Shown here: positions 1-10,870 of the stretch, piece after piece
Layout of the letters: each line of letters opens with the position of its first letter
Position numbering within the stretch: position 1 is the stretch's first letter
NCBI GenBank assembly: GCA_032622095.1
Contig: CP136066.1
Location: 157,691,152 to 157,755,151, forward strand
Length of the DNA: 64,000 nucleotides
Direction of reading: 5' to 3'
DNA from: Siphonodentalium dalli
Lineage: Eukaryota > Mollusca > Scaphopoda > Gadilida > Siphonodentaliidae
Made by a program: the position numbers and the translations under genes
The notes under the pieces: generated by a model
The model's input: only the letters and a program-made list of their open reading frames with translations
Told to the model about the DNA's origin: nothing
Databases searched by the model: none

Positions 1-620
1 CGTGCAGTTATGGGTCTTAGTTTGTCTATTTTTAGCAATTTTATCACAGTTGGCGCGATAACTCGATGAGATATTTACCGATTTCAACAATATTTGGTAT
101 ATGAGTCACCTGCAACAATATCTCGGACGAGTTCGAAAACCAGGTTTGTCCGATTTTTTCCCGCAGAGTTATGGGTCTTAGTTTGTCTATTTTTAGCAAT
201 TTTATCACCGTTAGCGCGATAACTCGATGAAATATTAACCGATTTCAACAATATTTGGTATATGAGTCTCCTGCAACAATATCTCGGACGAGTTCGAAAA
301 CCAGGTTTGTCCGAATTTTTTTCGCAGAGTTATGGGTCTTAAGTTTGTCTATTTTTAGCAATTTTATCACCGTTGGCACGATAACTCAATGAAATATTAA
401 GCGATTTCAACAAAATTTGGTATATGAGTCTCCTGCACAATATCTCGGACGAGTTCGAAAACCAGGTTTGTCCGAAAAAAAATTCAGGAGTTATGGGTCT
501 TAGTTTGTCTATTTTAATCACAAATTTATCACCGTTTAGTGCAATAACTCAGTGAAAAATTAACGGATTCAATTGATATTTGGTATAAGGTCTATTGCAA
601 TAATATACTACCGTCCAACT
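1..620. repeat. 161-bp tandem repeat, about 3.8 copies
   Basis: The motif agttatgggtctta recurs at 6, 167, 328 and 489, exactly 161 bp apart. The fourth copy is decayed and fades out near 620. The array probably extends left of the window. Its unit resembles the 169-bp unit at 9960-10350 (TGTCCGA, a T-run, then GAGTTAT). Confidence 0.9.
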
Positions 621-699
621 TTTTTTCCCGGGGGTTGTGCACCTTATTGGCAGAAGTTTGGTTCGACTGCCAAAAAACTTAGATGCGTACCCCTTGTTT

Positions 700-2415
700 G
701 AGTTATGTGCCTCCCAAATTTGGAGTTTATCTAATTTCAGAGCCTCAATTACTCAAATTAGTTAAAATCCATTTTTTATGGTCGTGTATTTTAAAAACTA
801 AAGAAAAATAAAGGGATCTCTTGTTGTTTTAGTCATTTCCTCACTAGGTTGTGTACAAAATATGATTTCTTTATGCATCTATGATTGAGTGGACAAAAAT
901 ATTCTTAAACAAAATGTGTGTTCCACCATTGTATGGACTTGGCCAAATTTGCCTGTGGTCCAGAACCGGCATGATGAAACAGCATATTTGAGGTCATACA
1001 ACTCAATAAATATATATCCATTTTCCCTATATTTCTCCTAATCACTTAAGTATACATGGTTAAACACACTGTGAAGGAATTTCCAAAATCATGGTGTAGA
1101 AAATCAAATTATGGCCCTATAAATCCTGAGTATTGACACTTTTATAAAAATGCCATTTTGAGCATTTTTGTCCATTTTTATAAGGCTTATGTGTATAAAT
1201 AGTAAAAACAATGTGTGTTTAATGTGTGAAATCATTTGAACTTTCCTCCTAAAACACTTTAGTGTTGAAATAATAGCCTTATAATGGATATGTCAATGAA
1301 TGTCTCTGAATTTCACTAATTTTTCTGGAAACTGACGCCAAATTTGAATATCTGAAAAATGGGGTAGGGGAAACCATATTAACAAAATCTCAGAAAACAT
1401 GGACCTTGATGCATAAAACTTTACTATCACCAGCTCCTACAATCATTATTCTTAAATACAGAGAATACTGCTTCCTGTTTTGATGTTCATATTTAGAGCT
1501 ACGATCCTTTTTGTTGCAACTCGATGGCGAAATGGTGAATCATTATTTCGGGGTTGTTCAAAATAACATGCTCATAAAGTTCTGAATAAACCTCCACTAA
1601 AGTACTAAACTTTTTAATTATGCAAGAATAATCTACACAAACTGGAATAAAACAACCCTTTGTCTCCAATGACTAGAATATGGTGACAAGATCATAGCCT
1701 TTTGTGATTTCACCTACCCCATTATCAATGTTCAAATTTGGAGTCAGTTTCTTGAAAAATATGTGAAATCCAGTGACTGTTGATTGGCATAACCAATGTA
1801 TTAAATCCTATTTTTCCCAACACTAAGTGTATTAGGAGGAACGTTCAAATGATTTTACACACTAAACACTAATTGTATCCATTGTTGTTTACTATTTGTG
1901 CCCAAAAAAACCCATTTAAAATGGACAAAAAATCCCCAAGACAGTCCAAAATGGTATTTTTTGGAAAAGAGTCAATACTAAGGTTCATAGGGCCATAAGT
2001 TGATTTTGGCACATATGTGTTTAGCAACTCCAGCACAGTGTATTTAACCTAGTACATTTAAGAGGTTATGAGAAATACAGGACATATGGATATAAATTTA
2101 TTGAGTTGTATGACCTCAAATATGGTATTTCATCACACCAGTTCTGTGTCACAAGGCAAATTTGGCAAAGTCCATACACTGGGACACACATTTTGTTTAA
2201 GAATATTTTTGTCTTCTCGATCATAGATACATGAAGTAATCATTTTTTGTGCACAATATAATGTGGAAACTAATACAACAGCAAGATATCCCTTCATTTT
2301 TCTCTAGTTTTTGAAATACTAGACCATAAAATATGGATTTTAACTAATTCTTGGAAATTGAGTCTCCGAAATTAGACAAACTCTCAATTTTGGAGGCACA
2401 TAACTCAAAAAATAC
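700..2415. repeat. Long imperfect foldback (inverted repeat), about 1.7 kb
   Basis: The left arm (about 705-1370) is repeated in reverse complement at about 1705-2410. For example, the gagttatgtgcctccc region at 709 pairs with ggaggcacataactc ending at 2408, and a GACGCCAAATTTGAATAT stretch near 1335 pairs with one near 1730. The centre is near 1558, with an unpaired loop of roughly 300 bp. Arms are diverged, and no coding ORF is seen. Most likely a foldback-type element or an old inverted duplication. Confidence 0.75.
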
Positions 2416-2508
2416 TCAACGTATCTGGAAAATGTTTTCTGTTCTGTAATCATGATTGTGTACTCAACAAAATGGATATATGAATGGAAGGATATGTGAA
2501 ATGAAGTT

Positions 2509-2880
2509 TTTAGCTCACCTGAGACGAAGTCTCCGGTGGAACTATAGTCATCACTCGTCCGTCGTCCGTCCGTCCATCCGTCGTCAATTCTTTGAACATC
2601 TTCTTTAGATCAATAGGACCGATTGGGCTCATATTTGGTGTGGATGTTCCCAAGGTGACTGACATTCAGATTTGTTCAAATGAGGTCACCAAGTCAAATA
2701 GTTTTGATTGTCAGGACCATAACTATTTTCCCCCATAGTAATTCTTAAAACGACTTCTTTTCTGAAGTCATCGGGCCGAATGGGTTCATATTTGGTATGA
2801 GGGTACCTTGGGTGACTGTGGTTCAGATTTGTTCAAATGAGGTCACTGGGTCAAATGTGGGTGGGGCTATGGACATAAAT
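2509..2880 (+). repeat. Dispersed repeat, CACCTGAG family (5' end)
   Basis: It starts tagctcacctgagacgaag, followed by the CCGTCC-rich segment and two diverged copies of the segment ending in attcagatttgttcaaatgaggtcac. Other copies are at 6900-9010, 21905-22000, 29653-31614 and 51520-51640. AT-rich simple sequence follows to 2988. Confidence 0.75.
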
Positions 2881-3749
2881 CTGAAGAATTTTTTTTTTAG
2901 ATTTAACTTATTGCTCAATTAAACCACAAAAAAATTGAATATATTTTATTTTTAATAAATAATTTTTTTTTATTAAATATTTTTTTTATCTATACTATAT
3001 ATTTTGAGACTTCCGTATATATATGTGTGTGTGTGGGTACTTCATAGAATCCAAAACGCATGTACAGATTGAGCTCAAATTTTGTATGTAAGTGTAAAAT
3101 CCCACCGACACCGCCGTGGTCGCCATTTGGAGAAGCTCAGAGCACCCTTTATCCACTCCCAAATCACCGTAAAGGCACGGCGGGGGTTAATCAAGTGATT
3201 ATTTAATGAGCGTTTGTTTTTGACGCATCGCTATAAAGAGCGTCTGTTTCCCATTCAACGTTATCAGCATCTGCAGAGTTATACGGGAAAATTGAGTGCA
3301 TTTCCTATGCGGGGATATTTATTGGATGCCATACTCTTACAACATCATTGTTATAGTATGTATGACACTTAGGTCAGGGCTTAGGGGGGGGGGGGGTAGT
3401 TATAGGCATAATGCTTCTCAGAAATCCCGGTTACAAACCAACACTCACAATTTCGTATCGCAATCGGCACTTCGGGGTTAATAGCGTTGATATATAAAGA
3501 GTGTTAGTTTTCCGCAGTGTCTATATAAAGAGCGTCGTTTTTGCTATCTACTTATCTGTATGACGGGCAATTCAATGCAATGTTATCGCTCGAATTATTA
3601 TGCAGAGAGAGAAGCGTTTGTTTTCAATGCAATACCGGATTCGACATCAAGCGTGAACGTTATCGCTCGAAATAGCTCGAAATATTATGCAGAGAGATTG
3701 CCTGTCGTTCCTAGGAACGGGGGACATGTTTACAATTCAACAAAACATT

Positions 3750-3975
3750 ACGGGATTCAACAAAACGTTATCGCTCGAAATGTTTAGGACGGGTACCATG
3801 AATTAACTCATTGAAAGTCGTTCCTAGGAAGGGGGATTTCATTGACCCGCTCGAAATTGCTCGAAATATTATGCAGAGAGATTTCACGACGGGATTCAAC
3901 AAAACGTTATCGCTCGAAATGTTTAGGACGGGTACCATGAATTAACTCATTGAAAGTCGTTCCTAGGAAGGGGGA
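3750..3975. repeat. Duplicated block inside Helitron copy 1
   Basis: An approximately 87-bp block containing acgttatcgctcgaaatg and gtcgttcctaggaaggggg occurs at about 3750-3837 and again at 3889-3975, separated by a diverged GCTCGAAAT-containing spacer. Confidence 0.75.
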
Positions 3976-4408
3976 TTCATCGGATTTTTCCGCCAGAAAC
4001 AAAAAAAATTTAACAATAAAAAAAACAATTAAATTATAAAAAAGAATTAAATATTAAAAAATTGAAAAAATACATAAATTAAATTAATATTAAAATTTTA
4101 AAAATATATAAATAAAAACAAAATAATTAAAAAAATGTCATGTTTCTATTATGTTTCGGAAAAAAATCAGAAAACAAATTTATTACACTCCTATGCGCGA
4201 TTTCCATTGAAAACGCTGTTAATTAAAATTGGTAATGTCACTAGTGAATTATGTCATTTCCCGTGACGTCATTGACGTTACGTCGCTTACTGATCTAGAC
4301 TGAATTTTCTATGGTTGATCTTTATCCACATCGGGACTTTTAAGCATTCATTCTGTGTGTTTTAATCATATTTGGCGAACCAAATTGATGCAGAAGTGTA
4401 ATAAATAG

Positions 4409-4568
4409 AGTAATCAATTAGTTCCGAGAATTACGTTCAATAATTCACTCGAGGCGAGAGACGTTTGGGTAAGAAACTCGTGCGCTAATGCGCACTCGTT
4501 TCTTACCGACGTCTCTCACCTCTCGTGAATTATTTAACGTAATTCTCGGAACCAATTGATTACTCTCT
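4409..4568. mobile_element. Palindromic MITE nested in Helitron copy 1
   Basis: Arms of about 70 bp (gagtaatcaattagttccg ... cggaaccaattgattactc) fold on a centre near 4490. The sequence tttcttacc / gggtaagaaa lies close to the loop. A fragment of the same family is at about 36005-36045 in intron 4. Confidence 0.8.
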
Positions 4569-4787
4569 ATATATTACATTTAAAAAACATTAAAATAATA
4601 TTAAAATGTCATGTTAAAATTTTAAAAAATATATAAATAAAAACAAAATAATAAAAAAAATGTCATGTTTCTGTTATGTTTCGGAAAAAATTCAGAAAAA
4701 AATATATATTACATTTAAAAAACATTAAAATAATATTAAAATGTCATGTTTCGGACAAATGCCGCCGGTGGCGGGCTAACCTGCTAG

Positions 4788-5981
4788 TCTACTATATAAT
4801 TTGAGACTTCTGTATATATATATATATATATATGTGTGTATATGTGTGGGTACTTCATAGAATCGAAAACGCGTGTACAGATTGAGCTCAAATTTCGTAT
4901 GTAAGTGTAAAATCCCACCGACACCGCCGTGGTCGCGTTTGGAGAAGCTCAGAGCACTGTCTCTCCCTTCCCAATCATCAAAATCACCGCAATCGGCACT
5001 TCGGGGTCAATTGATATTCGCTCGCGATCCAAGAGGAGTAACTCTACATTTTTTTATATCTGTATATGTATACTTTTATATCCATATTCACTTCAAACTG
5101 CTAAACTCGTTGAGCCAAAACTTGCTAATACCTCGCAAAATATAGAATTTACATTTTCTGATGTATACATTTTTTGTTACGGCTGAAAATCTTAGTCTAT
5201 TTCCGAAACATTGAGATTTTAAAGTCTAAACTTACACACCACAATTCCTGCTAACTGACGCAGCTATATGGCTGCTGAAATTTAAGTGAATCCCAGGCAC
5301 TGCGATACGTCCCGAATCTGACGGGACTTCCAGTGCCCCAAACCGTGAACGCCAACGACATTGTTGGCAAGAAAATAGCCCCCAAGCCGTAAATATCAAC
5401 AACAACGACATTGTTGGCGAGAAAATAATTAGTTAAAATTACTAAATACACGTTTTCGGCAATGTGAGATTTTTCGGGGAGCCGTGATGCCAACAACAAC
5501 GACCCGAAGCCCTGAATGCCAACAACAACCACATCATCGGGTCAGTTTTTTAAGTGAATCCAAGGCACTGCGATACGTCCTGAATCGGACGGGACTTCCA
5601 CTGCCCAAAACCGTGAACGCCAACGACATTGTTGGCGAGAAAATAGCCCCCAAGCCGTAAATATCAACAACAACGACATTGTTGGCGAGAAAATAATTAG
5701 TTAAAATTACTAAATACACGCAATCCTATTTTCCCTATACGGCAATGTGAGATTTTTCGGGTAGCCCCGAGCCGTGATGCCAACAACAACGACCTGAAGC
5801 CCTGAATGCCAACAACAACGACATCATCGGGTCAGTTTTTTCCGCCCGATGTACCTTAAATAATACCTCTTTTAGGGACGGTACAATAATTTCTCTTAAA
5901 AAGGCACAATTAACTCATTGAAAATCGAAAAAAAATGTCATGTTTCGGACCAACGCCGCCAGTGGCGGGCTAACCTGCTAG
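4788..5981 (+). mobile_element. Non-autonomous Helitron-like element, copy 2, head-to-tail with copy 1
   Basis: It begins TCTACTATATAATTTGAG and shares about 150 bp of 5' sequence with copy 1, including aaatcccaccgacaccgccg. It ends CCGCC-AGT-GGCGG, 7 nt, CTAG|T. No transposase ORF is present. Its interior is a 268-bp tandem duplication (from 5283 and from 5551) containing gccaacgacattgttggc palindromes. Confidence 0.75.
5283..5840. repeat. 268-bp tandem duplication inside Helitron copy 2
   Basis: The block starting taagtgaatcc at 5283 recurs at 5551. Each unit contains two copies of the self-complementary GCCAAC...GTTGGC motif. Predicted reading frames here are low-complexity and not regarded as genes. 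Confidence 0.8.
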
Positions 5982-6420
5982 TTTTTATATAAAATAAAAA
6001 ACAATTAATTAAAATTTTGAAGAACATATGACATTACATCTTCGGGGGGGGGGGGGGGGGGGGGGGGGTGTGTTTGGTTGATATCAGGGGTTTGGGAGAA
6101 AACACCAACAGGCAGATGGACAGAAATGTTCAGTAACTTCCTTTTAATGTCCTTGCATTCCAACTACAAGCCATCCCTGAACCAAGGGGCTAAGAATTGA
6201 TAGACATGACACATGTTGTTTATAAACAGTGCCAGATGGATAGATAACACAACTGCTGTTGGCTATAGGCAGAGTCCCCAGGGACTGTATATTCATGTCA
6301 TTCATTATTTAAATGAGATTAATAATAGTGTTGAGCATTTGTTTTCTAAAGTTGTCAATGTAGCACCATCATTGTTTACAATACACTGGTCATTAATATC
6401 AGATTAAATTCCTTTTCTCC
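5982..6420. other. No gene; contains a 25-G homopolymer
   Basis: A run of 25 G lies at 6044-6068. No coding sequence or recognised repeat was seen in the rest. Confidence 0.6.
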
Positions 6421-6833
6421 AAGCTTTAATTGTGTCTGGCATTTGTAGAATGAGGTTCCCAGAGGGTGAATTTAATTATGCTACCCCGCACAGCAGGCTA
6501 GCATCACCAAATACACCCTCTGAGGACCTCATTCTGCTTAGGCCTCATCTTCTGGGAAGTATCTAGAGTCTCAAATTGACATTTTTAGCAGCTTTTGCCC
6601 CTTCTGTTCAGATTCTAAAATGCATAATTGAGGTGTCAAATGGGTACGCATACTGTCATATGTCACCAACTTCAGCTGGATAACTTCTATCTGTCCCTAG
6701 GTCTCCCGTAGCAGTTGAGGACTAAGTAAAATTGGGTTCCCAGATGGTGAATTTGGTGATGCTAGCCCACCTTACAGAATAGCATCACTACATTCACCCT
6801 TTTGGGACCTCAGACACACTAAATTCACACTTG
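6421..6833. mobile_element. Two-hairpin MITE, AGAATGAGGT family, copy 1
   Basis: Two imperfect palindromes built on gaatgaggt..cccagagggtgaattt (about 6447-6540 and 6727-6815) flank a roughly 190-bp spacer. The ends resemble AAGCC...TGTGCCTGTCATTTG inverted repeats. The same layout is seen at 40971-41395 and 54676-55106. Confidence 0.75.
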
Positions 6834-6899
6834 GCTGTTCCAATATTATTTTCTTAACCACTTATCTATGTGAACTCATTATACCTGATTATGGACAAA

Positions 6900-9010
6900 A
6901 AAGTGGGGGGTATATTGGATTAAAACTGTTGGTCTGTCATGAGTGTCCTTCCATCCATTGTTATGTCCATCCATCCATCAACAATTGTTTTCTTTTCGAG
7001 ATCTATATGAGTTCCCTACCTGTATGTGACTCACATTCAGATTTGTTCAAATAAGTTCATCAGGTCAAATAGGAGGGATGCCAGGGCCATAATGTTTTCC
7101 CTCCATAGTAATTCTAACAAGTATTACTTCTCAAGAACCATTAAGTCTATTTAGCTTATATTTGTGTATGCAGGGTCCTTGGGTGGCATGTTTAGATCTG
7201 TTCCAATGGGGTCCTTTTTGGAAAATCAATTAACTTCAACTCTTAAAAGCGACTGTTTAAAATTATTATATGAATAGATATCAGAGATGGGGTTCATGTT
7301 TGTTCAAATAGGGCCAGAGTTAAGAGATTTAGCTCTGCCCCACCCACACTACCTGTATCTATGCTGTACATTACTGGTATAATAATATATATATTCCTCT
7401 TGAAAATTTAATTTCTGATACATTAGTTAGAATAAGTTCTCATAGTTTGATTTTATTTTCCAACCAGTATGTCTTTAAACCAACAGTCCATATTTGCCTA
7501 CTTCAGGTTATTACTGTTATACCAAAATGGGCCACAACTTTTAACTTTATGGAAGATGTCAGGTTGGAAATTCCCAAAAGTTTGAGAGCTTGAAGCACCG
7601 GTGTAACACGATATCTTTCCCCCTGGGTATCTTCCCCCCCCCCGGGGGGGAACATACCCCAGGGTATCTCCCCCCACCCTGGGTATCTTCCCCCCCACTC
7701 GTACATTTTTTTTCCCTCACTTATTTTATATTATTATGGTAAGAAATGCTGAGAAAACTATTAAATTTTGAGGTTTTTTTTGTTATTTTGAAGTTTAACT
7801 TAACCCAATAATAGCATAAATATGTCAAAATATTACCTTATGATTCTATCATTTAATTTGCTTTATATAGTCATGAAATAGCGAGAAATTAACTTTATAT
7901 GAGCAAAATTTTATAGAGTAAAAATTTTGGGTGGGGGGGGGGAGATACCCAGGCCTGAGTATCTTCCCCCCACCCAGCACCTACATATGACAAAAATTAA
8001 ACGTATGATTTCATTGCTTAATTTGCTTTATATAGTTATGAAATGGCGAGAAATTAACTTTATATGAGCAAAATTTGATTAGAGTAAGAATTTGGGGTGG
8101 GGGGGGGGGGGAAGATACCCAGGCCTGAGTATCTTCCCCCCCACCCAGCACCTACATATGACAAAAATTAAACGTATGATTTTATTGCTTAATTTGCTTT
8201 ATATAGTCATGAAATGGCGAGAAATTAACTTTATATGAGCAAAATTTGATAGAGTAAGAATTTGGGGGGGGGGGGGAAATACCCAGGCCTGAGTATCTTC
8301 CCCCCCCCCCCCCCCCCCCCACCCAGCACCACATTTCATAACTATATAAAGCAAATTAAGCAATAAAATCAAACGTTTAATTTTTGTCATATGTAGGTGC
8401 TGGGTGGGAGGGGGAAGATACTCAGGCCTGGATATTTCCCACCCCAAATTCTTACTCTATTAAATTGTTCTCATATAAAGTTAATTTCTCGCCATTTCAT
8501 GACAATATAAAGCAAAATAAACGATAAAATCGTAAGGTAATATTTTGACATATGTAAGTTAAACTTGAATTTTTTTTTTTTTTTTTAATAGTTTTCTCGG
8601 CATTTCTTACAATAATAATATAAAATAACGTGAGGAAAAAAAATATATGAGTGGGGGGGAGATACCCAGGGCGGGGGGGAAGATACCCAGGGGGGAGATA
8701 AACTGTTACACCGGTTCCAGTTGTAAAATTTCGACATATTAAAGAGGGATGTGCAAAAGGAATTTTGTGAACATAGGCTGTGGTATGGTTAAGATTATCT
8801 TGTTTAAAAGGGGGTTGAAGATTTTACAATAGTGTGCGCTTAGAGATTTCAAAGTGAAGAGCCCGGCTCATCAGCGAATTCCTAGCTATGTCCCTGTTTA
8901 GAACTACTTGTCTTAAGTTATTTTGACAAGTTCTGACTGTTTTAGTCTTCAAAGTCCCTTTCCTCTCAGTCTTTTCTGTAGGTGAACGTCTCCACAGTCA
9001 TTGACTGTCT
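6900..9010 (+). repeat. CACCTGAG-family repeat, old copy interrupted by a foldback
   Basis: The segments at 6950-7330, 7530-7597 and 8880-9010 line up in order with 29700-31636. For example, ccctgtttagaactacttgt matches ccctgtttataactacttgt, and the block ends cagtcattgactgtcttgtt. The G-rich foldback at 7598-8714 is therefore probably a later insertion. Confidence 0.6.
7598..8714. mobile_element. G/C-rich foldback element with tandem internal units
   Basis: The ends are perfect inverted repeats CCGGTGTAACA ... TGTTACACCGG, followed by CCCTGGGTATCTTCCCCC-type sequence on both sides. The interior has about three direct copies of a roughly 170-bp unit (atatgacaaaaattaaacgt, then ggcgagaaattaactttata, then a poly-G/poly-C hairpin with acccaggcctgagtatc), then the mirror-image arm. 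Poly-C of 21 bases lies at 8300-8320. Reading frames here are artefacts of the repeats. Confidence 0.75.
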
Positions 9011-9377
9011 TGTTTATAAACATTCTTGAAAAGCCATAAATTGTGTATTTTGACAAATTTATTTCACAAAATTTCCCAATTTTGCATTTCTTGATCCTTT
9101 TTGATTTTTAGTATGTTGTTTATAATTGGTTAATAGACATAATCCTGCTAAGAATCATTGTGTTGCAAATTAGTTTGAGGTTTGGCATTTTTTCTCATAA
9201 ATGCACTGGACAACAAAGTTCCATTGAAACTGTAAGTCCCAAATGTCAATTTCACCGCAATGGAACTTGGAACTCCTGGTGACCCAGTTATTGGTGCACG
9301 CCTTATGTGCTGCATTTTGAACATACTGACTATGTTTTTAACACTGTCACATCCGTGGCAAGTGTTTGATCAACAAG
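9010..9377. other. No feature recognised
   Basis: Ordinary AT-rich sequence. Reading frames are short and have no recognisable domain. Confidence 0.5.
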
Positions 9378-9492
9378 CCATGTACGAGACCAATTCTTCT
9401 TGGTTCACAACAGCTTGGATTATCAGTTGGGATAATCCCAACCGATATCCCAAGCTGTTGTGGACCAAGAAGACTTGGTCTAGCCATGTACC
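9378..9492. mobile_element. Short palindromic MITE-like hairpin
   Basis: Arms catgtacgagaccaa...ttcttggttcacaacagc and the mirror gctgttgtggaccaagaa...ttggtctagccatgtac form a near-perfect 50-bp stem with an aatccc-containing loop. Confidence 0.75.
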
Positions 9493-9799
9493 TACATTAT
9501 AGTCTTTTAGCTCTTATTGTGTGAAGTATAATACAATGTTCTGACAAAATACAGAGTCGACAGTGGGAGCTAGTGGTGTCAACGTTATAGTTTCGACTAA
9601 TAGTTTCAACACCAAAGTGCATTAAGGATACATAATATTCAATCCATACCAACGAAGCCATTGCTATGTGACATGTGATTTGAACCAATCACCCTTCGTT
9701 TTATTTTGTGTCATCAAGATATGTCCAAGCTGTACAACCAGGGCATGGTGGGGCTTATGTGGTGTCTCTATCTCATTGTATACCTCGCAGAAAGATTGT

Positions 9800-10515
9800 T
9801 CTTCAGTTTTTATACCCCCGCAACGAGTTGTGGGGGGGGGGGGGTATCATCTTGTCCGTCTGTCTGTCGTTCCGTCGTACGGTCTGTCCGTCCGTGAACA
9901 CAAATTTGTCCGGAGTTTTTTGATCAATTTCCGTGAAACATGGCAAAGACATCAACCGCCATGGGAACCTGTGCACCTGCGATTATGACGTCTATCGGAC
10001 TTTTTTTGGAGGAGTTATCCCCCCTTTTTCGACTTAGAAAATTTTCACAACATGTATAATGTTGTCCGAGCTTTTATTCCTACATTTTTAGGTCAATTTT
10101 TTTAAAACTTGGCACAGATATTTAGTACCATGGCAACCTGTGCACCTGCGATTATGACGTCTGTCCGACATTTTTTGGTGGAGTTATCTCCCTTTTTCGA
10201 CTTAGAAACTTTTTTGCAACATGCATAATTTTGTCCGAGCTTTTTTTTCTACATTTTTAGGTCAATGTTTTTTAATCTTGGCACTGATATTTAGTACCAT
10301 GGGAACCTGTGCACTTGCGATTATGATGTCTGTCCGACTTTTTTTTGTGGAGTTATGATTAGGGTTAGGGGTTAGGGTTAGGGGGTTTAGGGTTAGGGAT
10401 ACCTGTTGACATAATTTCAGTGCCCAATATATGGTAATGGCTACTTCACTCAAATAACATTTTGAATACGGGGGGTATTACTTAGTCCCATCTGGGACAA
10501 GCCCATCTCTAGTTT
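9800..10515 (+). repeat. Dispersed element with 169-bp tandem units and telomere-like tract
   Basis: It begins ataccccc-gcaacgagttgt followed by a G-run and a GTCC-rich segment. The motif gtgcac(c/t)tgcgattatga recurs at 9971, 10140 and 10309, exactly 169 bp apart. It ends near tcccatctgggacaagccc. No ORF of note. Confidence 0.75.
10359..10399 (+). repeat. Interstitial telomere-like TTAGGG tract
   Basis: About five degenerate TTAGGG units (ttagggttaggggttaggg and so on). TTAGGG is the telomere repeat of molluscs and most lophotrochozoans. It lies at the end of the 169-bp repeat array, so it may belong to that element rather than mark an old chromosome end. Confidence 0.8.
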
Positions 10516-10870
10516 TTAGAAGTTCCATGTCTGACACAAAAGTCCTCATGTTTTGCTGAAATGGTCAAGGTTCCAGGTTCGTTGTGGTGTCGGGGTGGGG
10601 GGGGGGGGGGCAGATGGCTCAAAATATCAGACACACTGTATCCAGACTTAATAATCACCTAGTCATATACAGCAAAAAAAGCTGAACGTTTACAAGCATT
10701 TGCACCAGAGTTAGAGATTGCCACAAAACACACTTACATGATTCATCAACTAGTTAGGACTAAATTACCTAGCATAGACAGGAGATCAAACACAGAGAAG
10801 ACAAGAAAACCATAGTCAGAAATGGTAACGCCACCAAGATCGTATTATTAGCCATAAATATAAATCATAA
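10516..10870. other. No feature recognised apart from a 14-G run
   Basis: The G-run is near 10598-10612. The rest is AT-rich with no recognised gene or repeat. Confidence 0.5.

Larger units (their letters stand above)
2989..4787 (+). mobile_element. Non-autonomous Helitron-like element, copy 1
   Basis: It begins A|TCTATACTATATATTTTGAG and ends with a short hairpin (CCGCC-GGT-GGCGG) 7 nt before CTAG|T. These are the Helitron hallmarks: 5' TC, 3' hairpin plus CTRR, insertion between A and T. No Rep/helicase ORF is present. Internal sequence includes a duplicated block (about 3750-3837 and 3889-3975), AT-rich filler and a nested 160-bp MITE at 4409-4568. Copy 2 begins at the very next base. Confidence 0.75.
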
